Assembly: GCF_002078875.1 (NCBI RefSeq)
Contig: NC_034424.1
Coordinates: 2,618,092-2,682,091 of the forward strand
Direction: 5' to 3'
DNA length: 64,000 bases
Source: Numida meleagris
Lineage: Eukaryota > Chordata > Aves > Galliformes > Numididae
Positions within the stretch are counted from its first letter, which is position 1. Each line of letters begins with the position of its first letter. Position numbers and translations under genes: made by a program. Below are positions 12,136-26,000 of this stretch, piece after piece. The notes under the pieces are model-generated. The model searched no databases. It saw nothing but the letters and a program-made list of their open reading frames with translations, and had not been told where the DNA came from.

Positions 12136-13403
12136 GCTCAGCATCTGGTGGGCTACAAACCCCAGATCTAATGTGTGATCACTGGAGGTGAATTACTTTT
12201 TCCTTGTAAGTGGGCATGAAGGTATTGAGAATAGCCAGCAAGAAAAACACCTTGAAAAGGCAACAAAAAAAGGATAATCTACAATGCCCACCCACTTGTC
12301 CTCATTTAGCACCGTCAACAGAGCTTCTTGCATCGATGCTGCTGTGCTCACAGCTCAGTCTGCACAGAGCCCAGGGGGGTGTCCACGTGCACAGCAGGGC
12401 TGGTGCTGGCAGGGTGACACTGGTCACAGGGAGCTGCTAAGCAGGGGTCCCTGCAGCCTGATTCTCACATGCACTCTCGTGGCTGAGCCAGCGTGTCCTG
12501 CTGCCGCCCGCACTTCTGCTGAGGTTTTGCTGGGAGCCCCTGCAGGATGCTCGCGTGTCCCCTGGGGAGGATCTCCTTTAACACTAAAATAAGCAGATGT
12601 CTTTGTGGTTTCTGATATCATAACTATTCTTTCCTGTGAATGAATACTGCAGTTATTAGTGTGTTCATAGCCATTCAAAGAGTTCTTTTATTTCCTCCTA
12701 ATTTTTTATCCCACATACATGCTGGTTTTCTAGTGTCTATCTTAACATGCATAAAGAACATTACTCCCCATTAATGCATTAAACTGTTCCTAATGTGTTT
12801 TCAGGGGCATCATGTGAGGCTGGGATGCATCTTCTTGGGGTGATGCTGATCATAGGTCTGTACTAGGAGCTCTGTTGGCAGCAATAGGCTGCTGGATGTT
12901 CTGAGCTCATTTTTAAGTGTGAAAGCATACCACCAATGTAAATGTAAAGTCGGGTCTTAAGTTACCATGAAGCAGACATGTCAGAAACGTTTCCTTGCAG
13001 GCATCTCAGGCATGAAACTTGCTGGTGGGCACGTTTGTTTCCTTCTGGGAAGTTGCTTGGACAGACAGAGAAATTGGGGCTCTTTTTCCCTTTGACTGAA
13101 ATACTGAGAAGTGCTATGGGATTGCAAAACGAGGGCTGGATGCATGGACAGAATCTTATCTGTTGGTTTTGGAATCCTGAGAGCCTTGCTGTGCCACAAG
13201 GCTGTAGGTTCAGGACACATCCTATATCAGTGTAAACTTGTAGATTTAAGGCCTATTCTTCTTTTCTAAATAAATCACGAACAACTCACTGCTCCAGATG
13301 CCAACAGCCACAGACTGGCTACATTCACACAGTACAGCTAGGTTTTGTAATGTGTATTTCACTCTAACACACAGTTATTGGGTTTTGTGTGCTTTTTTTA
13401 CAG
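12136..13403. other. Unique non-coding stretch with a local GC-rich patch
   Basis: From about 12330 to 12580 the DNA is GC-rich with CTG/CAG-rich words and a CACGTG E-box-like hexamer near 12382, but it has too few CpG dinucleotides to look like a CpG island. Open frames here (up to 102 codons, 12284-12592) overlap on both strands and are unrecognised. Nothing else is seen. Confidence 0.5.
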
Positions 13404-13548
13404 TTCAAGATGCTGGAAGTGATGTGAGAACTGTGTTGCAGCCCATCAAAACACTGTCTTCTTGGTAAGAATGCTGAATGCCTTGCACTGTGCCATGAAT
13501 GCATACTGGGAGCTCCAGAGCGTGCCAAGCCTCCTGGAGCAGTGGAAG
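13404..13548 (+). other. Weak candidate exon (unrecognised)
   Basis: A good acceptor (a run of T, then ACAG ending at 13403) is followed by two donor matches, GTAAGA at 13465 and GTAAGG at 13549. The 145-nt form is closed by a stop in all three frames before the first donor or soon after. However, an ATG at 13471 opens a frame of exactly 26 codons to the second donor. The peptide is not recognised. It could be an exon of a non-coding RNA, a first coding exon or a chance arrangement. Splice-like pairs are frequent in vertebrate DNA, so confidence is low. Confidence 0.12.
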
Positions 13549-16500
13549 GTAAGGAAACCAGAATGATGCTTTCTTGCCTACATTACCAAATAGGTCCTGG
13601 AACTTGATTTTCTCAGAGCTGCATCTGGGTGTTGCCCTGCAGACTGCTCATTGGCACAGGTCAAAATGGTGCTTGAGAGACAGCCAACAGTGGCATGTTG
13701 CTGACTGTAGTCACCAGTGTTTGAGCCCCTGCACTTAGCCTGCTGTATTTTTCAGTACGGACACAGCCTGTGAGACTGCAAGAGAATTCCTTAAGGCTGG
13801 ACTTGTGTTGTGTCTTGGGGTAACTTTGAGGTTTATGAGATAAAGCCAGATGCTGGGTATCTGTGTGGCATCCTGCAGTGGCATGCAAAGATGCTTGCCC
13901 ACTGTTCAGTGTGAGGTAGCCAAATTAGAATATCATTCCACTTGCATTATTTTTCTTCAGGGCTGAGTGACACAGCTATACTGAGCTAGCCAATATATTG
14001 CACTTGGGAAGGATGCGTGATGTTGCATAAAAATTCCTCTCGTTAGTCAGTACCTTGCTACATTTTTCTTCTGTACTTTCTGAAAATTTGTATTCTCGGC
14101 TGCAGCCTTCCTAATGAGTCACCTTATCCCCATCCCCCTCCAGCCATGCTTTTCACTAGGCTGTTCTGCTTTTCAGCACATGCTTCCTGTCATCAGTTTC
14201 TCAGGTTTGCCAGTCTGGACCTCTGCTCATACTCTCTTATGCATGCAGCTGCCTGTAGGAATGCCTGCTGCCCTCACTTGCAGACAGACAGTCCTTGGGG
14301 AGCATCAATAACCTTCTCAAAATGTTGGGACGCATATCAAATTCTAATGCTCTCTTTTATGAAGTTGTCTCCTTCTAGAAAGAGAAATAAACACTTCCCT
14401 TACAGGCAATGCATTCATTATTAGTGCCTTCTAGGGGCTCCTTCTACTGATACCTGCTTCTGGGACAAACAAATCATTAGTTTAATTCCATATGTGTGTA
14501 TTCTAGTCTTTTATTTTCAGGGCAGCGAACACGTTGGCATTTATCCAGTCTACCTCCCATTGGCAGTATCGTTATTTTGTTACAGCTCTCTTGAATGCAG
14601 TATCTGTTCATTTGTTCACTTATTAGATTATGGTAATGTTAAAAATATTCCTTTAACCTTGCTTCAGTCAGGACTCAGAAGGATAATCTGCTTCATGTGT
14701 GGTACCTCAGGCAGTTAATTAAATGAAGCATAAGCTATATTATTTACCTAGACTGTCTTTTTGTGTCTGCCAATAATGTTTAATGTTTCAAAATTAAATT
14801 GGCCAGAGGAATGGAAGAATGTGCTCAGCGGCTTATTATCCTCTAATACGACATTCCTTCGGTTCACAAATTCATACTCTTCCTAATTCTCCATCGTCTT
14901 GCACCACTTCTACGCCAGAAAAACAACCTGCTGTGTGTTGCAGAAGCGGAGATGAACAGACACCAGCACTATGGGAGCTCTCTTAGTGGTACCCCAGCCC
15001 TGAGCTGGCAGTCGGCTCCTCCGGGGAAAGGGCAGTGCTGCCGAGTTTGTACCTAAACACAAAATCTCTATTCAGTCCTAAACCTGACATGCCTGGACAT
15101 GTGGTCAAGACTACAGCTCATCTGCTATAAAGCAAATAACAAAGTCATGGCTTTGTCTTTGACAACTGTTCTACACTGACCAGTTAGAAACAGCTGGGAA
15201 ATTAGTTGGAACTCTGATCTGTAAGTACTAAAGCTTCCTTGAAAAGTCATCTTCTACAAGAGTATTCCCCAGGAGTTTCATCCAGGTTTAACCCTTCAGA
15301 AAAATCTGGAAGATGCAGATTGCTTCCTGTGTATCTTGATGTTATAAATGCGAGTTGACTGGTGTCCACTTTTGATTGGTTGATCTCAGAGTGGGACTGC
15401 AAATTTGCCTTCCTTTAAAAATGTTCCCAATTTCAGTGGTCTTCTGCAGCTAAGGAGCCTTCATTCATCTGATAAATTCGCGTCCCATCTTTAGAAAAGG
15501 CAAATTTGCCAGCGTGGCTTTCAGAAGTTCCAGTGGTCAGTAATGATGTTTTAACATGGATAATAAAAGGTCAGACTTCATTTCTTTTAATCCCTAAGAT
15601 TAGAGTTCTTAGAAACAAGTAGGAGACGTTCCATTTCAACAGAGCAACAACGACAAAACGCAGCTGAATGGGAGGGATGCTAGGCAGCAGCCCGGGAGCA
15701 GTGTTAAATTCCTGATTCAGGCTGTCACTTGTGCAAGCACAAGCTGCAGATCAGGAATACATTTTGTGATTATCCGACAAGTAGGTTAATACTTCTTACC
15801 CCGACAAAAGTGCTTTGGGAATAGAAATGCAGTGTTTTAGGGGTAAGTGGAGCACCTTTTGCTCAGGGAATCCAGATTTGGAAAAAACTACCATTTATTC
15901 AGAATATTTGTAAAAAATGAACTTCGTTGTGGAAAGGAAAAGAAAACAATGCTGTAACAATAGTGACAGTTTTCTAGGTGAGAAGCAGCGTGGCAATCCA
16001 GTCAGAACGATGTATCTAGATAGCACAGCCAGCAGCATTTGGCCCACTTCTGAAGAACCTTCAAAAAACCTACTAGTTATGTACGACATGTTGAGCATGG
16101 CCCCAAACCAAAGGGGTCTGTACAACTGCTGACCTCATTATTTGGCATCCTGGTGCCCTGGTGCAGAGGCCAGTCTCCCAAAACAAGTAAAGTGGGTGCC
16201 TTGGCTCACAGTCATTTCCATCCATGAGACTGCAGCCTCCTCATCTTAACTATCACTTGCAACTCTCGGTCTCTGTGTCTTCAAAAGGAGGGAAGAAATA
16301 AAGGGAGACGGAGCAGGGGGAGGAAATCCGTTTCAATTTAGAAACCATCTGGGCACCACGAATTCTATTAGAAAAAGATCCAGGAAAAGGGAGTTCTCAA
16401 ACTGAAATAAACAGTTTCTTCTTGAATATCCATTTGGAACGTGTCAGTTGAACCGGAGAGGCTTTCAGATTGCTCTGCACTTAAAGCTTGCCAAGGCCGT

Positions 16501-17699
16501 GGGTGAAAGGGCAGCTTGGGAAAAAGATTGTTTGAGTTTGCTTGCTAACAGCACTTCAGAAATAATGGGTTGTGAAGGATGCATAAGGTCTGACAAGGCC
16601 TGCGGACCATCCGTCATCGGATATGTGGAGTCTTTATGTGCACAAGGTCAGGTTAATGTGGAGCCAAGAAGAAACTGTAAAAGCGCTGAATGTGCCTTAG
16701 TGTCCCTAAAAAAAACTTCTCTGGGTTAAATGGGTTAACTGAGTGCTCTCTTGAAGGCACCTTCAAGTCTGACTGGAACTTGAGTCGTAACAAAAAAACT
16801 TGGCCTGTTGTAGGAGTGCTTGTAAGCCATCCCGTGCTGTCAGGTACTGCAGAATAAATTGTGGAGTTTGTGGACAAAAGTCAGACTGAAAGAGCAGGCC
16901 ACCCACCCTCCCCTCCCCCTGAAATTTTTTAAGGTTTAAATGTAATACTTAACATGTTTTTTAATCCTCTTTTCGAGGCTTTCAAATATAAACCCAATAT
17001 ACTAAATTAATCCAGAACAGCACTTGACATTTTAAAAAGTCGGCTTACCTAACATGCAGGGTTTTTGCAGACTGCAAGATCAAGAAATTCGTCAGCATCG
17101 GTACTTTTCATACTATATGTGGCTTTTTTTCAACAGAAAGCTTGTTTATTTAACGTTTTGAGCAAACAATAAGCAGACATCGGGGCAGAAAGACAGGGCC
17201 CATTCATTTTCAGAAATGAAATAATCAGCTGTCATCTCTGGCAGCAAAGCTCATTGAAGAAGTTTCAAATCGCGTGCTGCACTTAACTTGCCCTCAGTAG
17301 CACTAAGGCAACTGTCCACGTGTGGTTCTGAACAAGAGTGCTAAAGTGAGCTTGCCTAAAAACACCTCATTTTGGTGTCAGGACTTTTTTAGCCATGTTG
17401 TTGTGTGGCTTCAGAAGGAGCTGTGCAGACACAGTGGGAGGGAGAAGGGGCAGCAGCAGTGAGCTTCCAAAAATACACATAGTCGGGAAACACGGTAACT
17501 GTAGGCAAATCTGCAGAAGTGATTTCTCAAAGTTGTCATAACACAATGGGCTACACTTTATTTGCAGCGGTGACATTTTCTCTTTCCTTATCCTGGATAG
17601 TTCTGCCTTTTGTAGTGACATAAGTGGAACAGGTGTGCTCAGCCAGTGTGAAAACTAAGGATGAGATAATAGTTCCTCTGTGTATGTTCAGTTGCGCTT
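13549..17699. other. Unique non-coding stretch, no gene seen
   Basis: No repeat family or RNA gene is recognised. Open frames at 15917-16132 (plus) and 15895-16125 (minus) lie face to face over the same bases, a sign of chance. The 93-codon frame at 16448-16729 is unrecognised. A short C-rich segment lies near 16900-16920. Confidence 0.55.
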
Positions 17700-17714
17700 G
17701 ATTAATTATTAATC
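17700..17714. promoter_or_regulatory. HNF1-like 15-bp palindrome
   Basis: GATTAATTATTAATC is a perfect inverted repeat around a single central T. The inner TTAAT-N-ATTAA matches the core of the dimeric HNF1 (POU-homeodomain) site, whose usual form is GTTAATNATTAAC. Here the outermost G/C of that form are A/T. HNF1-class or other homeodomain dimers are the natural candidates. Binding and function are inference. Confidence 0.3.
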
Positions 17715-20700
17715 TGACCCCTTGAAAGTAAGAAATACATTCATGGAGTGCTATAGCAGTAAGGAAAAGTACCAGGCTGTCACAGAGGTTGGGGGATGAC
17801 TAGTGACAGCCTGAGCCAGCATCCTTCCAGTCATCTTCAGATTACCTGCTTTGTAAGCCCTGCTTACAAACGTCCCACGTCTATGGTCTGGCTGTGTTGC
17901 TTTAGAAATCAGTGTTAAAATATCTAAACGCTCATTTGGGAGCTTTTAAGAGCACAAAATGATAAGGAAGTATTTCACTCTGGAGTGAGATCCATGAGTG
18001 GATTACAGCGTGGGTATCATCCTAGACGAAATGACTGGGGAGAACGGAAAAACATAGTGGGTGTGCTCACTGGTTAAGAATGCTGCTGCTGTCATCTCAC
18101 ACAATTTGTTAATGTTTGGCATCCTCAAAAAAGCATAAGGGAATTAGGCATGTAAATTCCATGAGGATTCAGTGGGACTTGGTTACGCTACTTCCATGGG
18201 CTGTTTTGTAAACAAAACCCATTGCAGTCACCTTTGCTCTTCAGCACATACTCATGGCCTTCTCTTGTCACTGCAGAGGAAGCATGATCTTGTGCAGATG
18301 TGGATAGTTGAATTCTGCCCTGGCGTACTGCGAAAGCTTATGTTGCATCTAGTGTATGAATTGTATGGTAACAAGTTATTGATATACTAACCCCAAAAGA
18401 ACTTGAGGTTACTTTTCACACCAGCTGTTAAAAGCTTCGCCATGATGTTCATTTCATGGTCTGAGCCTCACTTTTCTCACTTTTCTTCCACTGCCCCACA
18501 AAACAGCTGTGCTGCAGCAGGAGCAGGCAGGCTGCCTTGGAACCACTGACCATGGGAAGTTCACAGAAGAGGCAGACAGTAACCTGCTTACTAAGCAGAG
18601 TAACTCAGCAACACTACAGCCCATACTCAGCAGGCTCCGTGACCTGTCCTGCTCTTGGCCTAAACTATCCAGAAGCCTGGGCCTGTGTTGCCTCAAGGGC
18701 TGCAGGCAGCTTGCAGCTGTGCTCTGCTGACCAGCTCGGGCTCAAGCCCTCCAGCACAGCGAGCACAATGTGATAGCTCAGTCCCAGGGCTGGGTTTTGA
18801 ATGACCCCCTGTGTCCATGGGCATGGCAGAGGCCACAGGCAAGGCTGGTCGGTGCTGCAGGACTACTGGTGTCCAGCTCAGCCACAGCTATGCTGAAGCA
18901 TGAGCCCCATTGATCTGCACCCTGGCCCACAAATTCACTTCCTGGCTTGGCTTCAAATCTGCTTTATTGCTATGGAGCTGTCCGTGATCACTAGGCCATG
19001 TACGACTCTGGCCACCATCAATGAACCAAGCATTGACTCACCAATTTGTGCTTGCTTCTGGCTTCTCCTCAGGCCTGCTTCATCACTGTGAACTTGACTG
19101 GGATTCTCGGTTGGCCCCGTTGCACACAGATGACAGTACTGTGCCTTGACAGAGAACCACAGAAGGATTTGGGTATCTACGCCAGCATGCTGCTGAGCTA
19201 GTTGCACACAAACTTATGGAAGTCTCCATCAAATGTCTATCTGTAGTAGCAAGGGAGCAGAACTGAATACCCAACGGATCACTCTCAGATGCGTGCTGCT
19301 AAAATGCATGTGAACAGGAGACAGTTGTATTGAAGATAAAATCTGAATGACCCAGAATATCATAAAGAAAATCCCAGTCAAGTAAGGGGACTAATTACAG
19401 TACACATATCACTGAGAAGCATACTTTTAAAAGTGTTTTGTAAATCCTTGTGAAATGATAGGGTATTTGGGAATTACTCTTTTTCTTAGATTTTCTTAGA
19501 AAGAATAACTCTTAGCAGTGAACTGCTGGGAGCTGTTTTTGCTCTTAGCCTTATTCAGGTTCCTAAGCTGATTAAATGGAGCTTTGGTTAATGTGTGTCA
19601 TGTCTCAGCTCTGTGAGGATGAAGTGTTTCCTGAGGTTCAGGAGCCAGAGCAGACTTCTGGTTACATCATAAGGGCTCCATTTACACTTTAAAGGCAGCT
19701 CACCTTTGCTTCTCGCTCGTTGTTTCTGCCAGCTGTATCATCTTAAGTCACTTCTGTTGGTAGCTACCATGGCCGAAGTTTCAGGAGGGATTTGGGAGCG
19801 CAGAATTAAGTGCTGCTGCTGTTCTGTATGAGCACTGCACGGAAAGTCTCTGAGGGGAAAAAAGCTCTAAGCAGAGAGCAGTCACCTCCAGAACGTAAGG
19901 AAACACTGAGGACACTCTGTTTTACATCTCATCCCCTTCAGCATCTTGAAAGATCTTTTCCAATGAAAAAGAGCTGCTGGTCTTCTTTGTATTGTTCTCT
20001 TAAATGAAAGTGTCCTTGGGCTGGACAGTGCAATCAAATCAGATGTCCTTTTCTAACCACCAGGCAGCATCTCATCCTCGCTCCCTTGTTTGTGTAATCA
20101 AAGAACTGTAAATATCTTCAGAGTGGAACAGCCTTAAGTAGAAACAAAGTAAAAATTCCCTCGCCCCTCCACCACAGAGCAGCTCCCTGTCTCAGACATT
20201 GTCCTGAGGTGTGAGCACTGTGACTTTCAGACTACAAAAATAGAGAAATGAAATGTGAGGACAGAAGTGAGATTAAAGCCACTACATTTTCTCCTTTCAG
20301 TACAAAATAGATCAAGACTTCATGATTTAGCGTGCAGGAAGGAATGTAACAAACAATAGATTAGAAACTAAAAAACTTCATCTTCTTGTCCTTTCCCCTG
20401 AAGGAAGAATTATTTTAGATAAAGCACTTGGCAGAAAGATGTTGCTGAACCTGGGAAGCAGGTCATTATTTAGCTCTAGGTATCTCCCAGATACTGCTTG
20501 ACGAGTCCACCTTCCTCGTACGTCATGAACAAAGCCCAGCTAGCCCAGTTCCAAAAGCTGCTTCGTTGGCCTGTGTGAGTCACAGGATTCTCTGTAAAAG
20601 AAATCCATTTCTGCTAAACCCATTTTATACTGAAGAGATTGTTTATGCCAAACTGGCCTGGTTTTTCAAAATCACAACCAAAATGAAAAATTTTGGAATT

Positions 20701-22965
20701 ACGAGCCTACACCCAAATCTGTATGAATACTTTGCACATGCTTAATGTGGATATGCATCTACTTAGAAAATGGGGTGAAACCAACAGCATATTTCAAAAA
20801 GGCCACCAACAATTGCTGGCTCACTTGAGAGTTCAGATGTTGTTTCCCTGCAAGAAATTCATTAGAAACATCTCATTTCTTTAGTACATTTCAATGTGTG
20901 TACAGCGTTCTCTAGTTTGACAGGAAGATTCTTATAAGGCCAAATAAAGATACTTGCTTTTTCTATGAACAACATGGTATCTGATTTTTCTGTGTATTAA
21001 TTACTTGAATTGAAAAGAAGCTTTCAGAAACCTCGGATCCAGTGGTATATCACATGCCCTTTGTGTTTGTCCTGTGACAAATTCAAATCTTACCACTGTC
21101 TCTTGGGGCCTGGTTCTCTATTTAAACTTGGCTTCATTTAGTGATTTCACTAGGATTATTCCTGATTTATTGTGTTATTTTTGAGGGGATAACCAAGATG
21201 GCTGATACTTAGCTAGCTAAATAGAGACACGTGGTGAGAGAAGAAAGAGACATGAATTCATGCTTGCAGAAACATCGAAGCCAATACTCTGTTACGTACT
21301 TATAACAGACCACCTGGCAGTTACCTCACCTGTTAGTTCATCAAAGCCAGTCAGAACAAATAACCCTGAAATGAGATAATAATGCTTTGCTATTTTTTGA
21401 AATCTTTTTTTTTCTAAGAAATGTAAAGCTGAAGGAATTCTTTGCTGGAAGACTCATAATTGCTGGAGTGATTTGCATTGTATGTATTTCCCAACAATCA
21501 TTTTCATATGAGAAGTGGAATGCACTGCAAAATCCCTCTCCTTGCCTTTGGGGATGTTCCAATACTCCTGCAGAAAGTCTAAATTTTGGGGATTTTCTGG
21601 GATTATTTGACTTCATCTGGAATGTGCCTCACTTGTACTGCAGACAGAGGAGAAATGAAGTCTGCATGTTCCTGCAGAAGCTGAGACTGCATGTATACAC
21701 ACAGCACTTCCACCGGCACCTCTTTGTTGTAGCAGACATGCTTGTGCACCAGAGAGGCTTCTTTGTCACTCAGGTTAGCAGATTGTTATCATGGTATGTA
21801 AAAATTAATTAAGCACAAAGAAATGAGTATACAGAACGACCAACACCCTGGCTTAGTAGAGGCGGTTCACTGGCCACGGTTTTCCTGCAAGGAAGTATGC
21901 CCTGGTCAGAGCTGAATGGAAAAAAAGGTGGGGAAAAGGAAAAATGTGTGGCAGGAAAATAAAAGCCATCATGCTGGGAGGACTGGTGTACAATCGAAAC
22001 CTTAAAGATCATGAAGTCTAGGACAATGTATGTGACAGCTGAGGAAAATCTGTGCTCGAGTGCCAAGAACTGAGAAACAGAGCAGCGTGGGAGATGAGGT
22101 GAATCCAGCCTCTGTGAGCAACGCGTAATGCGATGTAGGTTGCTTCAGTGGTGTAGTGGGCAGCATCTTTAAATCCATATTCAGAGACTATCTAGGACCA
22201 ATTATAAAAGCTCACTAAAAAGTCTTTTTATATGTATTCAAAAATGGCAATTGAAAACATCTGAAACAGATGGAGGAATCTCTTTCAAACCTTGCACCTG
22301 AAGGATTCTCTGGTTCTCAAGGAGAAAAAGTAAAGTAAATACAGGTACAAAGAAACAATTCTCTTTCTTTAGCTATAGATCATGTTACAAGACAAATTTT
22401 GTCAGAGCATTCATATTTCACCTGAATGGCTGAAGTTTTCAACTCTTATCGCAAAACAAATGTTGTAGAAGCACTGAAGTTTTGAAAGCCCTTTATCTGA
22501 GCTGTACTTGCTCTTTTTGTCTTCTGTTATAGAAAAAGAAAAAAAAAAATAACCCAATGTTGATCTTCAGAGCAGCAGCACTCCCAATGACATTGATGGC
22601 AACCGCAGAGAGTCTGCGTTCTGCAGAAGCCTTCAGCTGCACCCTGTGGGAATTTCACCAGCCTTGGAAATTTTCATGAAACAAGGGGAGTGGGATGTAG
22701 CTTGTCACAGGCTCTTGTTAGACACACTGCTTGCCTCGAGAAGCAACCGAAGGACTGAGAAAAACAATTCCAAGGGACTTTTGTTTGCCTTACTGAATTG
22801 ATTGCATGAAGCCTGGCACAAGTAAGCATTTGCTGTTGGTTGTTTTGCCAAGTTTAACATCCTCTTCGTAGATATGCCATGTTTCCAGTGCATTTCTGAG
22901 GGGATTCCTTCCTGCTAATCCTTTTAATAATATTTATGCTGGGGAAGCAGTGTCTTTTCCACACA
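17715..22965. other. Unique non-coding stretch, no gene seen
   Basis: No exon or interspersed repeat is recognised. Noted are an exact 10-bp tandem duplication (TTTTCTTAGA) at 19481-19500 and an 11-nt poly-A near 22539-22549. A 141-codon open frame lies at 21387-21812. It is partly mirrored by a minus-strand frame (21341-21616), shows no domain and starts in T-rich DNA that makes Phe runs, so it is not called. Confidence 0.55.
19481..19500. repeat. 10-bp tandem duplication
   Basis: TTTTCTTAGA is repeated twice without a gap. It is a minor local duplication with no visible role. Confidence 0.85.
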
Positions 22966-22969
22966 TAGA

Positions 22970-23040
22970 TCCAAATTCACTGCCTGTTTAAATCCACAGA
23001 AGTCAATGCAATTAAGTTACCAGCAAAGAATGTGGGCTCT
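22970..23040. mobile_element. Relic of an ancient amniote repeat (old CR1/L3-like tail)
   Basis: The stretch reads CCAAATTCACTGCC, then TTTAAATCCACAGAAGTCAA, then GCAATTAAGTTACCAG. This follows the pattern of old amniote repeats whose 3' part reads 'CCAAATTCA...GTAAATCCACTGAAGTCAATGGAGTTACAC'. These relics are common in turtles and crocodilians and are usually assigned to old CR1/L3-type LINEs. Because the motif is nearly self-complementary, I do not assign a strand. The match is from memory and has several mismatches. Confidence 0.45.
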
Positions 23041-26000
23041 CCATCCTTCACGAGGCTGAATGAAAGTTGCCTATAAGTAGGAGAGCATATGAGAAACAGG
23101 TCAGGAAAGCTCACCAAAGACAGAATCAACTGGACAGACTTGCCCATTTTTTTTGTCATTGTTAGCAACATGCTGCATTATGTTGTCTTTCTACATCTCC
23201 GTTTGTCCTTCAGACAACCACCCCTTTCTAAATAGTGCTTGCATCCCAGTTGTGCCTCCTAGCACAGAGGCACAGGGACATGAGCAAATAAAAGTAGGTC
23301 ACTCAGCTGTCAGAAGCGTGAGAAAATATCTCTGCCAGCATAGAAAATGGAGCGTGTTTGCATTCGGGTTTTATACTGGATTTTATTTTTGCATACAAAG
23401 CAATGAATTAAAAAGTAATTGACAAGTAATGTGACCAACCAACTTCTTGAGCTTCATTCAGTGTTTTAGAGAGCTTTCTTAACTCTGAGTGAGGAACAGA
23501 GCAAAGACATGTTTTCCCTAGGTCTTCAGAGAAGCAGTTCCTTTGGAAAGTACCAATCTAGGAATGGTTCCCAGGAGAGCACTTCGGAAGTCTTGCTTGC
23601 ACTGACATCATGGAAGTTGTCTGGGGACGCAACAATCAGAGGTCAGAGGGGCTCATTTTCATAAGGAAGCACTTTGGAATTCTGATTTTGGGAAGCTAAC
23701 CAGAGCTGGCTAAGTATGAACATCAATTTTAAATCCGAGTGTTCTCAGAAATAATTAGAACAAATATGCCTGTCTTCCTGCTCTTGACTTATTTTTTACT
23801 GATGGTAACTTAAGATGATATGCATGTATCTGTGAAAGGCTCCAGTTTAACTCAAGTGTTTAACCAAAAAAAGTTTGCTAAACCAAATTGTATACAAATG
23901 TGTTATGAAGGCGTGCCAGGAGACCATGCACGTGTGGGTTCTCTCATCTCTCAGTTATGCTACAAATAAGGGTGCTCAGATTTTCTTCAGCTCTTTATAA
24001 ACTGCGTGACACGTGTCGGTCTAGGTTCTAAATTCACCTACCAGGGGACGACAGTAAAACATCCTTACCAAATAGGAACGTACAGTAAGCTCTTGTATGT
24101 CCTAACCATTGAGGTTCATGTCTGCAGAATGATGGAACATGTGGGTTTGATGCTCTCCAGGCACAGCATTGAGCTGTTTCACAAGTTGGAGTTGTTCTCC
24201 AACCATTGATTAGTAATGATCTCATATTCTTTGCTTCAGAACCACCCAAGATGAAGTTCCTTGCCTTGGCTTTTCCTGAATGGAGAGGCTTTCCAATAAT
24301 GGTTACTGCTCTGGAAGTCAGGGGAAGAACTGTGTCTCATGGTAACACTGATCCATGAGCTAAGCTGCAGAGGTGGCAGGTCAGGCACCAACAGGGCTCT
24401 GCTGCAGAGACCAAGTGTAGGATCAGGCTTTGGCTCTGGGATCCCTTTTGTGCAGCTGCTCTTCTGGTTTTTGGAAGGCCGTGCATGAAATCTCTGAGAG
24501 CAGTTAAACTGCAGCCTCCTGGCTAAAAAACTATTTTGCTACCCCCACTCACCTGATGGGCATCTTTCTTTTCTTTCCACTGTGCCTGAGTCAAACAAAC
24601 AGAACAACTCCTTTGCAAAGCATCTGTGGACAGCTGAGATGTATTTCCTTGTTCTCTCAAAACGTTGAAGCTAGAAGCTTTAGGAGTTGTCCAGGAGATT
24701 TAGCTAAACAATTGCTATTAACTTCAATGTCTGTAAGTGTGGCAAAGTCCTGGCCCTCCACTACATGTTAATTTTATATAAGAGCATTTGAAATTGTAAT
24801 ACCAAACTTTCTGAGGTTGGGAAAAGTCAGAACTATAGTTCCTGGGTAACTTGAATTTGGTTCCTCTATACATGTGCATTATGATAGAGTTTGAAAAAAC
24901 ATGATTCGTTTTCTCCCCATGTGACTCAGAACTGCTCATGATGAGGATGAGCAACTGCTCTCCTTGTTGTTTAGATCAATTGCATGCTTTATTTACTGGA
25001 TAATATTCAAGTCCATTCTGAGTTCTTTTTTCTGGATTTCTTTTTTCCACTTCTCTTTTGTACCTATGACTACAGCATTTTGGCATTTTAAAAGCCCTCT
25101 TTTATTCATTTCCATTACACTTGGATATGATGGGACTGATGGGGAAGTGGGGACACAGCACAGAAGTAACCTCAAACTTTCGGACCCTTATGGAGACATC
25201 CTCAATGCTTGACTCTTTTCAGAGTGTTTCTCAGTATAGAGCACTATTTCTTCCCAGCTCCCATTGAGTTCAGCTGCAGCTGTGAGTACTTAGTGCTTCT
25301 GCACATCAGGCTCCTGGGGCTCTGGTCAAACAAGGAATGCATAAGTGGCCACCTGTGAAAAGGCTGGATGAAATGATTTAGCTCTGTGCAGTGGTACAAG
25401 CTGATACCCCTTCCAAGTATGTATCCAATCACCAGAGCTATGAGATCATCTTTTCTTTTCCAGCAAACCCTTCCTCACGACTTTTTCTAGAAATGAATTC
25501 AGAGTCTTACAGTTTCTATTGTTATGGAGCTCTAATTCAGTGCAGATCATAGCTGCTTTTTCAAAACATAAACAGAGTAACTCGGAGCAGCACGAGGATA
25601 GTGTGTGATTATGGCAGAGCCAGAAGACAGAGCAGCTTAGAAGGAGGCACCCTGGTTAACCACAGGAAATGTTCCCAATAGCACATGAAGATGCTCCTTT
25701 CTGGTAGGAGTGGCAGAGAGGAAGGGAGGGAAGTATTCTGAGACTCATATCTGCTTTGTTAATGTTAGTTGTCTTCCAGCATATCTTTGTTAGAAATATA
25801 TTAGTTCTTCCTAATCTTTCTGCTTCCCGAAGGATGGAAGCCCAAAAGGGACGTGGTGGTGGTCACTTCTGATACTAATATACGAGGAGGGCTGTTATAT
25901 CTCCTGCTGTCCTGCTCTGCACTTTCCCTGAGCTCCAGGGACATCCGTGGCAGCTTTGCAGTCAGTCTGAGCTGTTGTTCAGGCTGTGTGCTTTTCCTTC

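Noticed and set aside
21387..21812. 141-codon plus-strand open frame
   Set aside because: Begins in a T-run giving Phe repeats. No motif, and a minus-strand frame overlaps.
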